NCBI GenBank assembly: GCA_963978905.1
Contig: OZ022260.1
Span: forward strand, 42,181,551-42,245,550
DNA: 64,000 bases
Source of the DNA: Trichostrongylus colubriformis
Lineage: Eukaryota > Nematoda > Chromadorea > Rhabditida > Trichostrongylidae
Direction of reading: 5' to 3'
The notes below the pieces were generated by a model. That model was not told where the DNA came from, searched no databases, and worked only from the letters and a program-made list of their open reading frames with translations. The position numbers and the translations under genes were made by a program. Shown here piece after piece: positions 23,656 through 33,974 of the stretch (its first letter is position 1; every line of letters starts with the position of its first letter).

Positions 23656-24079
23656 TATTCTGAAGAATCGCTTCCAAGATTTTTCAAAGTATTTGCCATA
23701 ACTAGTCGTTGGGACAATAAAAACTTCAAGCCAAAACTGATCACGAAAGCGCATACTGTGTCTCGGATGGATGCGAAGACTAGGATTTGGTGACCCTCGC
23801 GAAGTAACATAACTAAGATGGTGGTTCAGTCTAACGCTTATTGACGGCGCGAATAACACAAAAAATTATGTAATTAGGAAATGGTCAACGTTGACCAAAC
23901 GATATCGAAGGAGTCCCTATCGCACAATTCCACTTTGTAATAGCGCAGTACTGAGCGCTAGTCCAGCTTCTGCAAACACCTGTCGTCAGTTGGAATTCTA
24001 CGCAGTTTAGCAGTCGAAACATCCCGTTCTATTGATATAGGAGTACAAAGTATATTCGCTATGAGCATTTAGTGCTTAA

Positions 24080-24481
24080 AGGCACTAGTAGAGGTAAGGG
24101 AAACTGAGATCTGGGAGTAGATGTTTTCTGAAACGAACCTTCTACTTCAGAAGAGGTCACATGTGGTGAAAATCGCATTAAAAAACGCGGCTTGGGGTCT
24201 CAGCGACCCCGCAGCACGGCATGTCGCTATGCGGTTATGCGGCCGGGGGAGTCGGCGTGGGGAGCGGGCAACGATCGTGGCGGAACAATTGGATCAGACT
24301 CTGGCCTGTCTTCTGTCCACTCCGACTAGAGACGCAGAGGACGAGAGAGAAGGGGGATTTTCGGGTTCCTATTTCTCGGTTTTTCCATTGTCTTATGTCG
24401 TTCTTTCTCTACTGTTATACTGCTAAGCACTTCTACTTTCGTAAACCCCCCAGTTTGCCAAATTTACCTCTACCGGTGTCT
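24080..24481. mobile_element. TTAA-flanked MITE, 402 bp, piggyBac-like
   Basis: Ends are AGGCACTAGTAGAGGTAAGG and TTACCTCTACCGGTGTCT, imperfect inverted repeats flanked by TTAA (24076-24079, 24482-24485). Related ends occur at 57936-58203 and at 63906, where a copy runs out of the window. Confidence 0.75.
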
Positions 24482-24489
24482 TTAAGCTA

Positions 24490-25430
24490 TTGAATGTCGA
24501 TAATCTACTCAGTTACCATTGCGCTGGGGAAAGCCACCTCTTTTTGAAGGGAAATGGTCACTACTGGGAGTCTACATAGTTTAGGGATCGAGAGTTTTGT
24601 ATTCATTCCATCGATTGGTAGCAATTTGTCCAGTTGCCGAGCATCTAACTCCCATGTTAGTGGTAGATCCATGCGTCAGCTACTGTAAAGTCGCGGACCC
24701 AATGGATGCTTGATTATAGCTGCCACGCGGTATATACTCGTTAGCGTCACACACACACACAATTTCCACACAAAAGTTTTCTGCGTCCAACAGGCACCTC
24801 AAACTTGGGTAATTAAACAAAAGAACTTCAAGAAAAGAAAACGATATTAATTGGCGTTAAGAAATAGTTCAAAATGGGAACTAAATGAACTATACGAAAA
24901 ACGGAACATTCTAGAATCAAAAAGGCGATCTTCTCAGATAAGGAAGTATCGAGCGTCAAAAAAGGATAATATCGAAAAGAGCAAAGAATATAGCTCCTAA
25001 ATCAACTTTTCAGAGCAGGCAGTATAAAGGATAGGGTCCAAAATGTAGCAAAAAGAAGAGTAAACAATATTGAAGAATAGCGTCAATAATAGCATCAAAA
25101 TAGCAGGCAATATCCAGGGATAGAGTGAAGAAGATCATCAAAAGAGAGCAAGCGTCCAGAATAACTTTAAAGAGGAGCGAGCAATATCAATGTGAGCGTC
25201 AAGAATAGCACCAAGAAGAAGAAGCAATATTAAGTCAAAAAGAGAGCGAAGAATCCGGGGTATGGAATGTTCTGGAGACTGACGATCCCCCCCCCCTGGC
25301 CGTGGTGCCCCTTTGTACCCGTCTGCGGAAAAACCAATACGATAGACGGGAGATCATACATAGGAGATCACGCCCCTTGCGGGGACAACCAATCGCGAAC
25401 CGCGATACTCCGCCCTCAGAGTAATGGATG
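24490..25430. other. Repeat-derived and purine-rich sequence, no gene
   Basis: 24550-24700 resembles 35330-35460 (GTTTTGTATTC..ATCGATTGGTA, GTTAGTGGTAGATC), part of a large dispersed repeat. 24830-25250 is strongly purine-rich on the + strand (GAGCGTCAAGAATAGCACC-type motifs) and has no open frame of note. Confidence 0.45.
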
Positions 25431-25432
25431 CG

Positions 25433-26059
25433 TCAAACTTCGGGCTCAACACCTCTGTGTCTGAGCTTCCTGATGATTCTCAGAACGAGCCTGGCGGCTT
25501 CTTCTCGTCTGATGCGTAGGCGTTCCAATTGTTCCTCGATTCGCTGGCTCTCATCAGGCAAGGAGCACAGGACCGAATTATGCCCACAAAGTTTACAGTG
25601 ATGGCATGTTGCGTAGAACTTTCTGCAGTTCGGATCCCTGGAACAAAATCGGTCCAAACATAGTATACAGCATCCTGACTCTTGAATCAGTTCTCGGCGT
25701 CTTTGAGCGGTGGGGTAAACCTGACAAGAATCGGAATAATGTTCGCCCCTAACTCCGCAGAATACACAGGGCATCAGGTCCTCGTCAACGTTGTGGATGC
25801 GTCCTTCTGCGAATCGGCTTGGGCCACATCGTTTCCTGCGCTCTAGCTCCTCTATCATCCTCCTATATCACCGCTCCGTCTGTTGCGCATCTCGTAGATG
25901 TTGCTGGAGGCGAGTTATCTCAATTGGGACCTTGCGAACCCTGGGAGGGATTACCACGACGGGCTTGGGGGCCTCTTCTTTGTCGTGGTCGTCACCTTCC
26001 ACTTCGTCCACTACCACCAGCGGCTCCTCGTTCTCGTTCAGTCCACCGATTGGCTCCAT
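25433..26059 (-). pseudogene. Gag-like zinc-knuckle protein with one in-frame stop
   Basis: One frame runs from ATG at 26059 to TAG at 25433 (209 codons), broken only by TGA at 25870-25868. The first part is acidic (ENEEPLVVVDEVEGDDHDKE). The second part has three Cys-rich knuckles: CVFCGVRGEHYSDSC, CILCLDRFCSRDPNC and a canonical CCHC knuckle CHHCKLCGHNSVLC. A basic helical tail follows (EEQLERLRIRREEAARL). Three knuckles in this order resemble the Gag end of BEL/Pao-type retrotransposons, where they bind nucleic acid. No protease, reverse transcriptase or LTR was found. It is either a retroelement fragment or a decayed host gene derived from one. Whether TGA is read through is unknown. Confidence 0.6.
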
Positions 26060-26339
26060 GAAGCTAGCATGGCGTTAAATTGTTTCCCTTTCGCGGGCTT
26101 GTGTCTTTTGTGCGTCCTGGTTGCCCTCCCCGGCGGGAAGGTTGTCTTCGGAAGTGTTCTCTTTCGGGAGACGTGCTGTTATTTCTCTTAGACTCTTCAG
26201 GACGCTTATCGTATCGTTATCTTATCGCTTATGCTTATCGTTTTCACACATGCACCACTATTTCGATTCTAACATACATACTTTAGTGGTGTTGCTGGTA
26301 TCACATGAGAGAATGAATCACTTGTGCTGCTGTCACAGA

Positions 26340-27120
26340 TCGTATCTTGAAATTCATGTAAAGCGCAGTATCAAGAGACGTGCACCACTACTTGGGACGG
26401 TTGACAATTCAGCGGTCGATACAACTGCAACTGATATCAGAACATAAACAAATGATTTCCAATGGCACTGAGCATCAGGCTTTTACTATAGCGCTCGTAT
26501 AGTAGTAGTAGTAATAGTATGTACTGGATTTTACCTGCTAACCGTAATCAGTTTCGATAAGTCACCATTATGTCCTCGTACCTTGCGAATATGAACAATC
26601 CACTGTCAGCTGGAAAGGAGAAACGGAATTGGTGACATTTGCCTTCCGACGCTGCTTATCAAATCTTATCAAACGTTATCAGCTTGGATTACCGCCATTG
26701 ATATTTCCGTCTCACAGTGTGAAACACCTGCCAATATCAGCGTCTTGGGATCAACGCAAAAGGCGAAACGGAAGTGGCGACATTAACCTTTTGACGCTCC
26801 TTATCGAATCTTATCAAGCGTTATCATTTTGGATCACTCAGTTTTAATGTCCCCTCCCAGACCTAAAACATCTATAAGTGTGAGCGATCTAGGATCGACC
26901 CTAAAGGCGAAACATATTTGGCGACATTAGCCTTTCGAGGCTCCTTATCAGCTGCTGTCACTTTCGGTCCACCACCGCTGGGGTTCCTCTTATTCCATAT
27001 GTAAATTCAGGATCCCACCTTTGCTGTGACGCGAAAAATGAATTTCCGGTCAACCAGACACCCACGCACACAAAAACACTCACCAATAAATACATATAGC
27101 CGATTATATAAGGTAGGATT
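26340..27120. repeat. Large dispersed repeat with internal minisatellite, short copy
   Basis: It shares with 35620-38405 the left part (GTGCACCACTA, AATTCAGCGGTCGATACA, AATGGCACTGAGC). It then has three diverged minisatellite-like units (CTTATCAAACGTTATCA, CACCTGCCAATATCAGCG), a CTTTGCTGTGACGCG module and the terminal AGCCGATTATATA. This copy has about three internal units; the copy at 35620 has at least 12. Confidence 0.65.
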
Positions 27121-27240
27121 GAATTGAATATGAAACGATGCCGAACAGTGGATTGCGAAATGAATTTCCAACAGATTCCTTGTTCTCCGACAATGTCAAC
27201 ACAAAGGTTTTCGAACGAAAAGATCATTCCACGCTAAAAC

Positions 27241-27756
27241 GAACTCTATAGGCTAAAAATAGGAGTAATCCTTTTATCATATAAACCAGTAACTTTATGT
27301 GTCTGTTTGTCGGTATATCAATACGTAATTATTAAGTATGTATGTCGGTATGTAATATGTATGTCTGTACGTTCGCAAATGAACAACTGTGATTAGGGAA
27401 TGATAGATCTAGGCAACCGCTTAGAAACCGATGGGTGTTGAAGTAGTATTATAAATTCACGTTATCATTGTGATAGCACATTTTATATAAACACCTATTT
27501 TGCACACTCGCCGTCATTCTGCGCTGCGCTGACGTCGCAGTAGGAGTCGGCACACAGGGTGGCATGCAGGTATAATTAGTTGTGGAAGGAACAGTACCAT
27601 TTGGACTACACCGACCGGAGTGGGTAATTGAGTAAATGAAAACTGTTCTAAGCTTTTTAGAAAGACATTGTCGGCTTCGTTAGCTATCATAAAGTGCGTA
27701 GAGGGCCGGAGCGGATAGTGGATCTCACAACGGGTTACATTCTCTGACTTCTGTGA
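27241..27756. other. Spacer left of the piggyBac-like element
   Basis: A low-complexity TATGTATGTCGGTATGTA-type stretch lies at 27330-27370. No gene is supported. Confidence 0.35.
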
Positions 27757-27760
27757 TTAA

Positions 27761-29433
27761 CCCATTGACGCCCGCGCGCATTTCAGGCGATATCACACAT
27801 ATGATATTGGCGCATTGCGCGCGTGCGTGTCTCGCGACTCACGAATGTCGTTTGTGTAACATTTTGTGCAGAAGCATCACCGCGCGCCAATTTTTAACGC
27901 TTTCGCGCGTCTTTTCGATATGCTTATTTTTTTCTTTTGCTTTCTGCGTGTATCTTATTATTGGTTTGTTATCTCATTTCTAGTTGTATTTTTAGAAAAT
28001 TTTCAGATATTTCCGATCTCTCGTGACTGAGCAACTGGGCGAGCTCCAAAGGCGGATTGTTGGCTTTACTATTCGCGACAGCGACGAAGTCAAGGCTAAC
28101 GTTTTATACAGAGGTGAGTCTCCACTTATGGATAGCATATAAGATCGGAAATTCTGTTCCAGATTATGCCTTTTTTTGGAATGTCTCCGAAGAAGGAGCC
28201 AGATGTAAAGGAGGAAGCTTACAATGACGTGACGCTACGCAGTGACGTGATGAATGAACCATGTCAATGATTTCCATGATCAACCAATGATTTTTCATTC
28301 CAGTTGATTATAGATTGTTTATTTTATACATACAATGAGTTTGAGTTTAGTTTGAATTACACTCATTGAATTTGGGGTTGGTTTGAAATGTTAGAGATGC
28401 ACCATCGAATTTGATATGTATTTGAGTTAATTTCAGCAAATGAATCGTATTCAGTGAGAAAGATCTTGGCCACCAGAATCAAGCGTGGACGTCGCGAATA
28501 TCTGATAAAATGGGAAGGCTACCCTGACGAAGAGGCCACGTGGGAAGTCGAGGCTGACTGCGTGAGTTACAAACATTCGTGTCATTTGTTTGGTGATTTG
28601 TCAAGAATGAATGCACCATGAGAAGAGCCTTTCGGGGTAGGGTAATCAGTGCTAAAACGTGGTGCTGTGTATGAATTTCTTCGGGAGTGTGTCCAAGTTC
28701 AAAACGTGTGCTTTGGAAACCTCGCATGAAATACAATATACGACGGCTCGTAACATAATTTATACACTGAAAGCGCAATGAACTTCTGAAACTTCCTTAC
28801 ATAATAAACTTTTTCAGAGCATCACAAAGTCGCCTATAGACTGCTCGGAACAAGTCCAAATCCCAGCAAAACGCCAACGTCACATGCTAATGCCTGGGGA
28901 AGGTGCTGGGCGCAAAACACGTCGTCGCTGCGTAAAATGTTATGAACATATGTCTGCTGAATTTGGCTGTTACGTAGCAAAAAAAAGGGCTAAACAAGTT
29001 TCAACCACATGCAGTCGTTGTGAAAGATTTTTCTGCTTAATTTGTTTTCAAATGTACCATTGGAAATGTGAAGGTAAAAAATTCGGTAAAAAACGATCAA
29101 AGCTGTCGAATATTGTATTGTCGTAATGTATCAGTTGTTCTGTTCGCGTATCTACCTCTATTGTTGTTGTTCGCCGATTTTTTTGTACCAGGATTGTTGT
29201 AATTGTTGCCAAGTTTGTGTAATTTTGAAGTATCATAAATCTGTTGAAGTCACAGATGTTGATTGACCATATGTTCTACACAATCATGGGGACAGTAGAA
29301 TTGTATGCCCACAAAACGAACGAAGGAGGGTTAGTGGGAGGTCTATTATTGAAGTGTGTACCCAAAGACTCCCAAATTCCAGATGTGGGAGTTTGGAGGT
29401 GAGCACCCGGCGTCTCATGCGGGCGTCAATGGG
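27761..29433 (+). mobile_element. piggyBac-like element carrying a chromodomain gene
   Basis: A 1673-bp unit bounded by a perfect 15-bp inverted repeat, CCCATTGACGCCCGC at 27761 and GCGGGCGTCAATGGG ending at 29433. TTAA directly abuts both ends (27757-27760 and 29434-29437), the target duplication diagnostic of piggyBac. The cargo is the spliced + strand coding unit at 28007-29126. Its C-terminus is a Cys-rich domain of the kind that ends piggyBac transposases. The upstream transposase core (DNA-binding and DDD catalytic region) is not present between 27776 and 28006. This copy is therefore internally deleted or a non-autonomous derivative. Confidence 0.88.
28007..29126 (+). CDS. Chromodomain plus piggyBac-type Cys-rich domain protein (5' end lost)
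   Basis: Exons: 28007-28113, 28163-28204 (42-base in-frame exon), 28437-28561 and 28818-29126, all in phase, with GT-AG introns (the first only 49 bp). About 193 residues are visible. Exon 1 (YFRSLVTEQLGELQRRI) resembles the helix after a piggyBac catalytic core. Exon 3 encodes a chromodomain, SYSVRKILATRIKRGRREYL then IKWEGYPDEEATWEVEADC. The aromatic cage positions (Tyr, Trp, Trp) look preserved, so binding to methylated histone tails is likely by family. Exon 4 has RRRCVKCYEH, CSRCERFFCLICFQMYH, the Cys-rich end of piggyBac transposases. No ATG is in frame upstream of 28007, so an earlier exon is missing or deleted. Confidence 0.82.
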
Positions 29434-29437
29434 TTAA

Positions 29438-30430
29438 AGGGTGCCACCAATGGATTGCAGATAAGTGTGAATTCAACAATGTTATACTTTAATCCTTGCT
29501 AAATCACGTCGCTGAGCAGCTCCAGTTAACATTATGGCATGGATACCGGTCGGATTACCAAGCTGCCCTCATCCGCTTCTCCTTCTCAGGGGGCTTCGCC
29601 GAGTCTCTATAGCCCTTTCAGATTTCATTTTTCCATGGATGTTACTCACTCCTTACATACAGGGCGTCAGTAGTTACTACTCTACTTCAGTGCTCCGCTC
29701 TGAGATCGCAGTACGTGCTCTGCCAAAACTATATGATTTGCTTCCGTGTCGATCGACAAATGAGGCTCAACGATCAGATCTGATCTAATTCCTTTACTGA
29801 GTCATGCCGACCGTGGATGATGTGCGCTTCGCGAAAGCAGGCATAACTGCTACTGCATATCCCAATACTTTCGCAATGAACAGTCTTCCGTTTCCATCTC
29901 CGGTCTAAAGCAGAAAGTTACTATCTCTGGTATAAATACCATTTTGAACTATTGCTATATCACAACGGGGTTGGAGAAATAGGTTTATTGCGCATGAGTG
30001 GTGTGACATCCCTTAAAGGTACAATACATTGATTAATATAATGTAAAAAAGGAGAATTGTATAATGGAATACAAGGGGCGATCAAGTCGCTTATGGCCTG
30101 CCATGATGACTACTGTTGACATCGATACATCTTGGTGACCCTGCCACCCAATACCAAACGGTTAACTCGATGCATATGATAATGATAACAACATATGTTG
30201 GTATAACAGAAATAGTAAGTTTCCGAGGAAATACATAGTACTGGCATGATAAAGAGCTGCGACTACATAAGAAAAGACGCATATAAGTAAGAATCAGAAT
30301 TCCAGAAGAGGGAGAGGTGGAAATAGGAAAAATTTGGGTGCTATGTAGTTGCGGAACCCGCTTAGTGTCCTCCAGCGCCCAGCCTACATAACAGTAACTT
30401 GATGAGCTCCCATGTTGAGCGCTTGCGTAG
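29438..30430. other. Intergenic, no supported gene
   Basis: An ORF at 29534-29788 has no motif or splice context. A short C run lies near 30433. Confidence 0.35.
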
Positions 30431-30439
30431 CTGCCCCCC

Positions 30440-31071
30440 CCCCCCTCTGAAAGAGTGTGAAGTTAAGCCGAATTGTTGCAGGCTAGCCTTATCGAAAAGC
30501 TGCTTGAGCCTATCCTGTAGGATTGAGATAGCTAAAGGGAGACCTGTGGAGCCCGACTGAAATAGGACCGCAGCATTACTGAGCGAACCTATATACTTAC
30601 TCCATAATGCTGCCTACGCCTCACTAAAACGGAAAGCTACGAGCGCACCCTTTGAGCCTTGATCCGTCTTGGATTTTGTGATATTAACCTGCCATTGACC
30701 ACTACCTGCGTGCTTAATGTCCGCACCGCTGCTTGGATAATTTTAGGATCAGAGTCTGCATTGCCGAGATATATGATACTCCTCATGTGATGTGGTTGAA
30801 TTTTGGCGCGGTGCTTGCAAGGTGATGTAGCCCGCTTAATTGCTTGAAGTAGGGAGTTTTGAATATCCTGGTCGACTCCCTGCAATGGTCCATAGAAGTA
30901 ATTCAGGGCTGCTACCACCGTAGTCATTGTTAAATGTTTGCCCTCTGCCGAATATTTAGCCAAGTAGAGATTTCTAGCTTGCGGAAAGGGAATGTTGCTC
31001 CTATAAAGGCTGCTTCTCCATGTTTGAAATTTTCCCAAGACCGACTGTACAATTTGACTGCAGATGGACAT
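30440..31071 (-). pseudogene. Tyrosine recombinase remnant (DIRS/PAT- or Crypton-type)
   Basis: The open part (31071-30637, minus strand) has a SAM-like core-binding region: WRSSLYRSNIPFPQARNLYL, then TTVVAALNYFYGPLQG and LLQAIKRATSP. Beyond a frame break comes VAFRFSEA, matching the box I Arg region of tyrosine recombinases. Further on is LQQFGLTSHSFR, matching the box II HxFR motif before a poly-G/C run at 30433. This order of motifs is that of the integrase of DIRS-type retroelements and Cryptons. I saw no reverse transcriptase or catalytic Tyr, so the class cannot be fixed. The gene is frameshifted and dead. A related upstream frame lies at 31075-31219. Confidence 0.65.
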
Positions 31072-31219
31072 TTATTGCGTTTATAATAGCGTCGCTGATG
31101 TGACGAAGACCCATCTGTTCTGCTTTCACTCCCAATTTTGCCGCCTCTTTGAATCTCGGTGCTGTAACGGGCATTGATTGTGTGGTACATACGGGTGAGA
31201 GGGCGGGTACACCGCTCAC

Positions 31220-31446
31220 GGGTGGAGTGCAAGTGTTCCGATTGGTGAGGTCAGGTAAGGTTGCGCGGCGGATTACAATCAGGTAAAGACAGGTAAATAA
31301 CGCTGCCAAAGCTTCTCCCCCAAAAAGGCTTAGGCAGATCTGGGAGAGCCCAGACGGCAGGACAAGCCACCATTTGGACAATTCGCGAAGGGCGGTGACC
31401 CAGTTCGGTGCCGACCTCTAGAAATCGGAACACTTGCAACACACCC
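31220..31446. mobile_element. Mutator-type MITE, 227-bp family, copy 1
   Basis: Begins GGGTGGAGTGCAAGTGTTCC and ends GGAACACTTGCAACACACCC. It is flanked by a 10-bp duplication CACCGCTCAC (31210-31219 and 31447-31456). It is the same family as 37613-37839 but in the opposite orientation. Confidence 0.88.
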
Positions 31447-31499
31447 CACCGCTCACGGCTAGCGCAATAGCCTGGATGACTCTTCATCCTGGCCATCTA

Positions 31500-31940
31500 G
31501 GCATCACATGTATCTGGATCAGAGATCACGCTGTTGTGAAATGTAGCGTGATCTTGCAAACATGTTGTTGAAGAACAACATGTGATCCCTGGTACCGTGT
31601 ACCCATTTCGCAATAGTTCAAAACATCACATTTGCAAGGCGATTAGTCGTCCATCATTTGCTTTTTTCTTCCCTCCGCGCTCCACTCTCAGTTTCTCGTA
31701 GTGTTAGGTGCTACGAGCGCTTCACTTCTTTGCACAAACTCTCTCTTCCCAATTTTACGCTGGGCCTGAACGTCCTCTTACAACCTGTCCACACTTTTTC
31801 ACAATTAGCATTGCATCACGGCTTGCCGAAATCGACACTGGATGGATGCTTAGCCTCCTCTGCTTTGATAGTCCTTTCGTTAGCCTGTTCACTTTCCATT
31901 TTTGCGCTCTGTTCTGGCCAGTATTCATGGTCGATATAGC
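31500..31940. other. No gene seen; minor inverted repeat
   Basis: GATCACGCTGTTGTGAAATG/TAGCGTGATC and CAACATGTTGTTGAAGAACAACATG small hairpins occur near 31530-31580. Nothing else was recognised. Confidence 0.35.
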
Positions 31941-31949
31941 TCAATTAAT

Positions 31950-32245
31950 AGGACAAAAAGGGATAAAGTTTTTAGCGTTGATCAGTCCCTTTGTGGGATG
32001 CGCCGCACATTCTGGTTCCATTCAGAATCGTGATGGCTGTGAATGTGATGAGGCCTGTACAATGACTTGCGGTGGCCAGCCGATGTACAGTCAGTGCTTT
32101 TATCCTCCCAGACGAGTCTGGTACCAATTCGCAGACCCCGAAGGGATGGAAGGCTCGGTTGGCCTGGGCGGGCGTTGATGCGGGATTTGATCCCCGCACC
32201 ATGAGAGTGGTGAGTGCGCCACCTGTCACTACACCACCTCTGTCA
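31950..32245 (-). repeat. tRNA-derived SINE, copy 2
   Basis: On the minus strand the head reads GAGGTGGTGTAGTGACAGGT (A-box region), then CATGGTGCGGGGATCAAATC (B box GGGATCAAATCC). The body reads GGATAAAAGCACTGAC and the unit ends near TTTATCCC. The pair of internal RNA polymerase III boxes at tRNA-like spacing identifies a SINE. Its partner is at 17300-17598. Confidence 0.7.
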
Positions 32246-32755
32246 TAGCTAAATTAATGAAACAAAAAAATCCGATAAAGCATTGACGCTAATAAAACGT
32301 TATACTCTGCGTGGTGGCTAGGGCGTTCGCCCATTTCTTCTGAACGGTCAGTGCCCTGAACCAGGCACTCACTCATTACATAATCCTTTTCGCTACTTTC
32401 TCGATTTGCCATCGATGCAAAATCTTAAAGCTTGGATGACGTCAAAAGTGCAAATGTCGATTCGTGCAGGTCCCAGCAGCCACTGAGGTTTCTATTGCTG
32501 CCATGTAATCGCGTGATGGCGTTATCGCCACGTTATCCAAAAACATGTGGAATACCACGTCAGCGACGTCAATCAGATTTTCTCAGCTATATCGGTCCGC
32601 TCAGAAGGAAATGTGTCGCTTTCTATGATTCGCTGGAAACTCGGCTACATTTCTTGATAATCCCGCAATTTCATCATCATTTGTTTCTCCGAAATGAACT
32701 TTTCATAGAACAAGCTCACTGCATATTTGGAATCGATTCGTTTTTCACTTTGCCG
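32246..32755. other. Intergenic, no supported gene
   Basis: The ORF at 32432-32773 has no motif or splice context. Confidence 0.35.
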
Positions 32756-33290
32756 TCAGTAAATATTGAATAACTCCAGCTGGAATTTAGTTTCTATCAG
32801 CCTTCGTTACAAATTTAGTGCTCGGTGGGGGTCACTTGCCTAGAAATCTACTTTAACCCCTGCTCTACCGATACTACGCTATCCAACTTGGAGCGAACAA
32901 TATAAAATTTTCCCTGCTGTTTTTCTCTCGTTAGCCCGTCCTTCGATATGTTGGCATATAGTCGCTGTTCTTCGGCATTATTCAGAGTTGATGATTCAAG
33001 AATAGGAGAATGTATGAAAAATATACGTACCGATCGTGTTACCTCCTCCCTTAGGAAGGCTCTAGCGAATAAGGGCTAGACTACCATAGATACGTATCCA
33101 TCCTTCTCGCCTATTCTTTTATTTCAGTAAATATTGAATAACTCCAGCTGGAATTTAGTTTCTGTCAACCTTCGTCACTAATTTAGTGCTCGGTGGGGAC
33201 TATTGGATATGGTGACTAGAAATCTACTTTAACCCCTTCTCTACCGATACTGCGCTATCCAACTTGAAGCGAACAATATAAAATTTTTGG
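32756..33290. repeat. Direct duplication of about 165 bp
   Basis: TCAGTAAATATTGAATAACT through GCGAACAATATAAAATTTT occurs at 32756-32920 and again at 33125-33287, about 90% identical by eye, separated by roughly 200 bp. The second copy abuts the foldback element at 33290. Possibly the ends of a longer element. Confidence 0.7.
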
Positions 33291-33760
33291 CACTGTTCAC
33301 CCAGAACTACCCCACTACCTCTCCAACCGATGTGGTCGAAGAGGTGATTTTTGAAAATTTTCCGATTTGGCTGCAAACTTCTACCCAGGAGTAATTCGAC
33401 CCGTAGAACACGAATATGGCATTCGCTCGGCGCGAAACCGCTCGGGGCCCGCGCCAAAATGGTCTTGGCACCAAGCGGTTTTGCGCGAAACGAATGTTAT
33501 ATTCGTGTTCCACGGGTCGAAATACCTCTTGGAACAAATTTTGAGCGAGTTTGATGATCCACCCCATTTTGGCGCCGGCGCCAAGCGGTTTCGTACGAAA
33601 CGAATGTCGTATTCGTGTTCTATGGGTCGAATTGCCCTTGGATAGAAGTTTGCAGCCAAATCCAAAAGTTTTCCAAAAATCACCTCTTCGACCACATCGG
33701 TTGAAGAGGTAGTGGGGTAGCTTTGGGTAAATAGTGCCAAATTTTTTGCTGATCCTGTAG
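33285..33760. mobile_element. Foldback element with alternating internal inverted units
   Basis: The outer arms mirror each other for about 120 bp (TACCCCACTACCTCTCCAAC at 33309; GGTTGAAGAGGTAGTGGGGT ends near 33718). The centre alternates TTCGACCCGTAGAACACGAA-type and CCAAGCGGTTTTGCGCGAAA-type units on both strands. ORFs on both strands here are products of the symmetry. No transposase. Confidence 0.75.
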
Positions 33761-33974
33761 ATCCTATCTCTGAGGACATCTACCTTGTTACCCATCAACT
33801 GCATTGCGCGACCCTCAAGTTTGGATTAGCTGGATTAAACGCGAAACGTGTCATACATACACTCAGCGAGATAGGATTAGGATGGAAGGGGGTAATTTTG
33901 TCCTACGATAGAACACACCTAGTTCGGGCGAGTTCAAGTTGTCGCCATTACACAAACCCGCCTATTTGACGCTT

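Noticed and set aside
33224..33804. Overlapping ORFs of up to 165 residues on both strands
   Set aside because: They arise from the symmetry of the foldback element and carry no motif.
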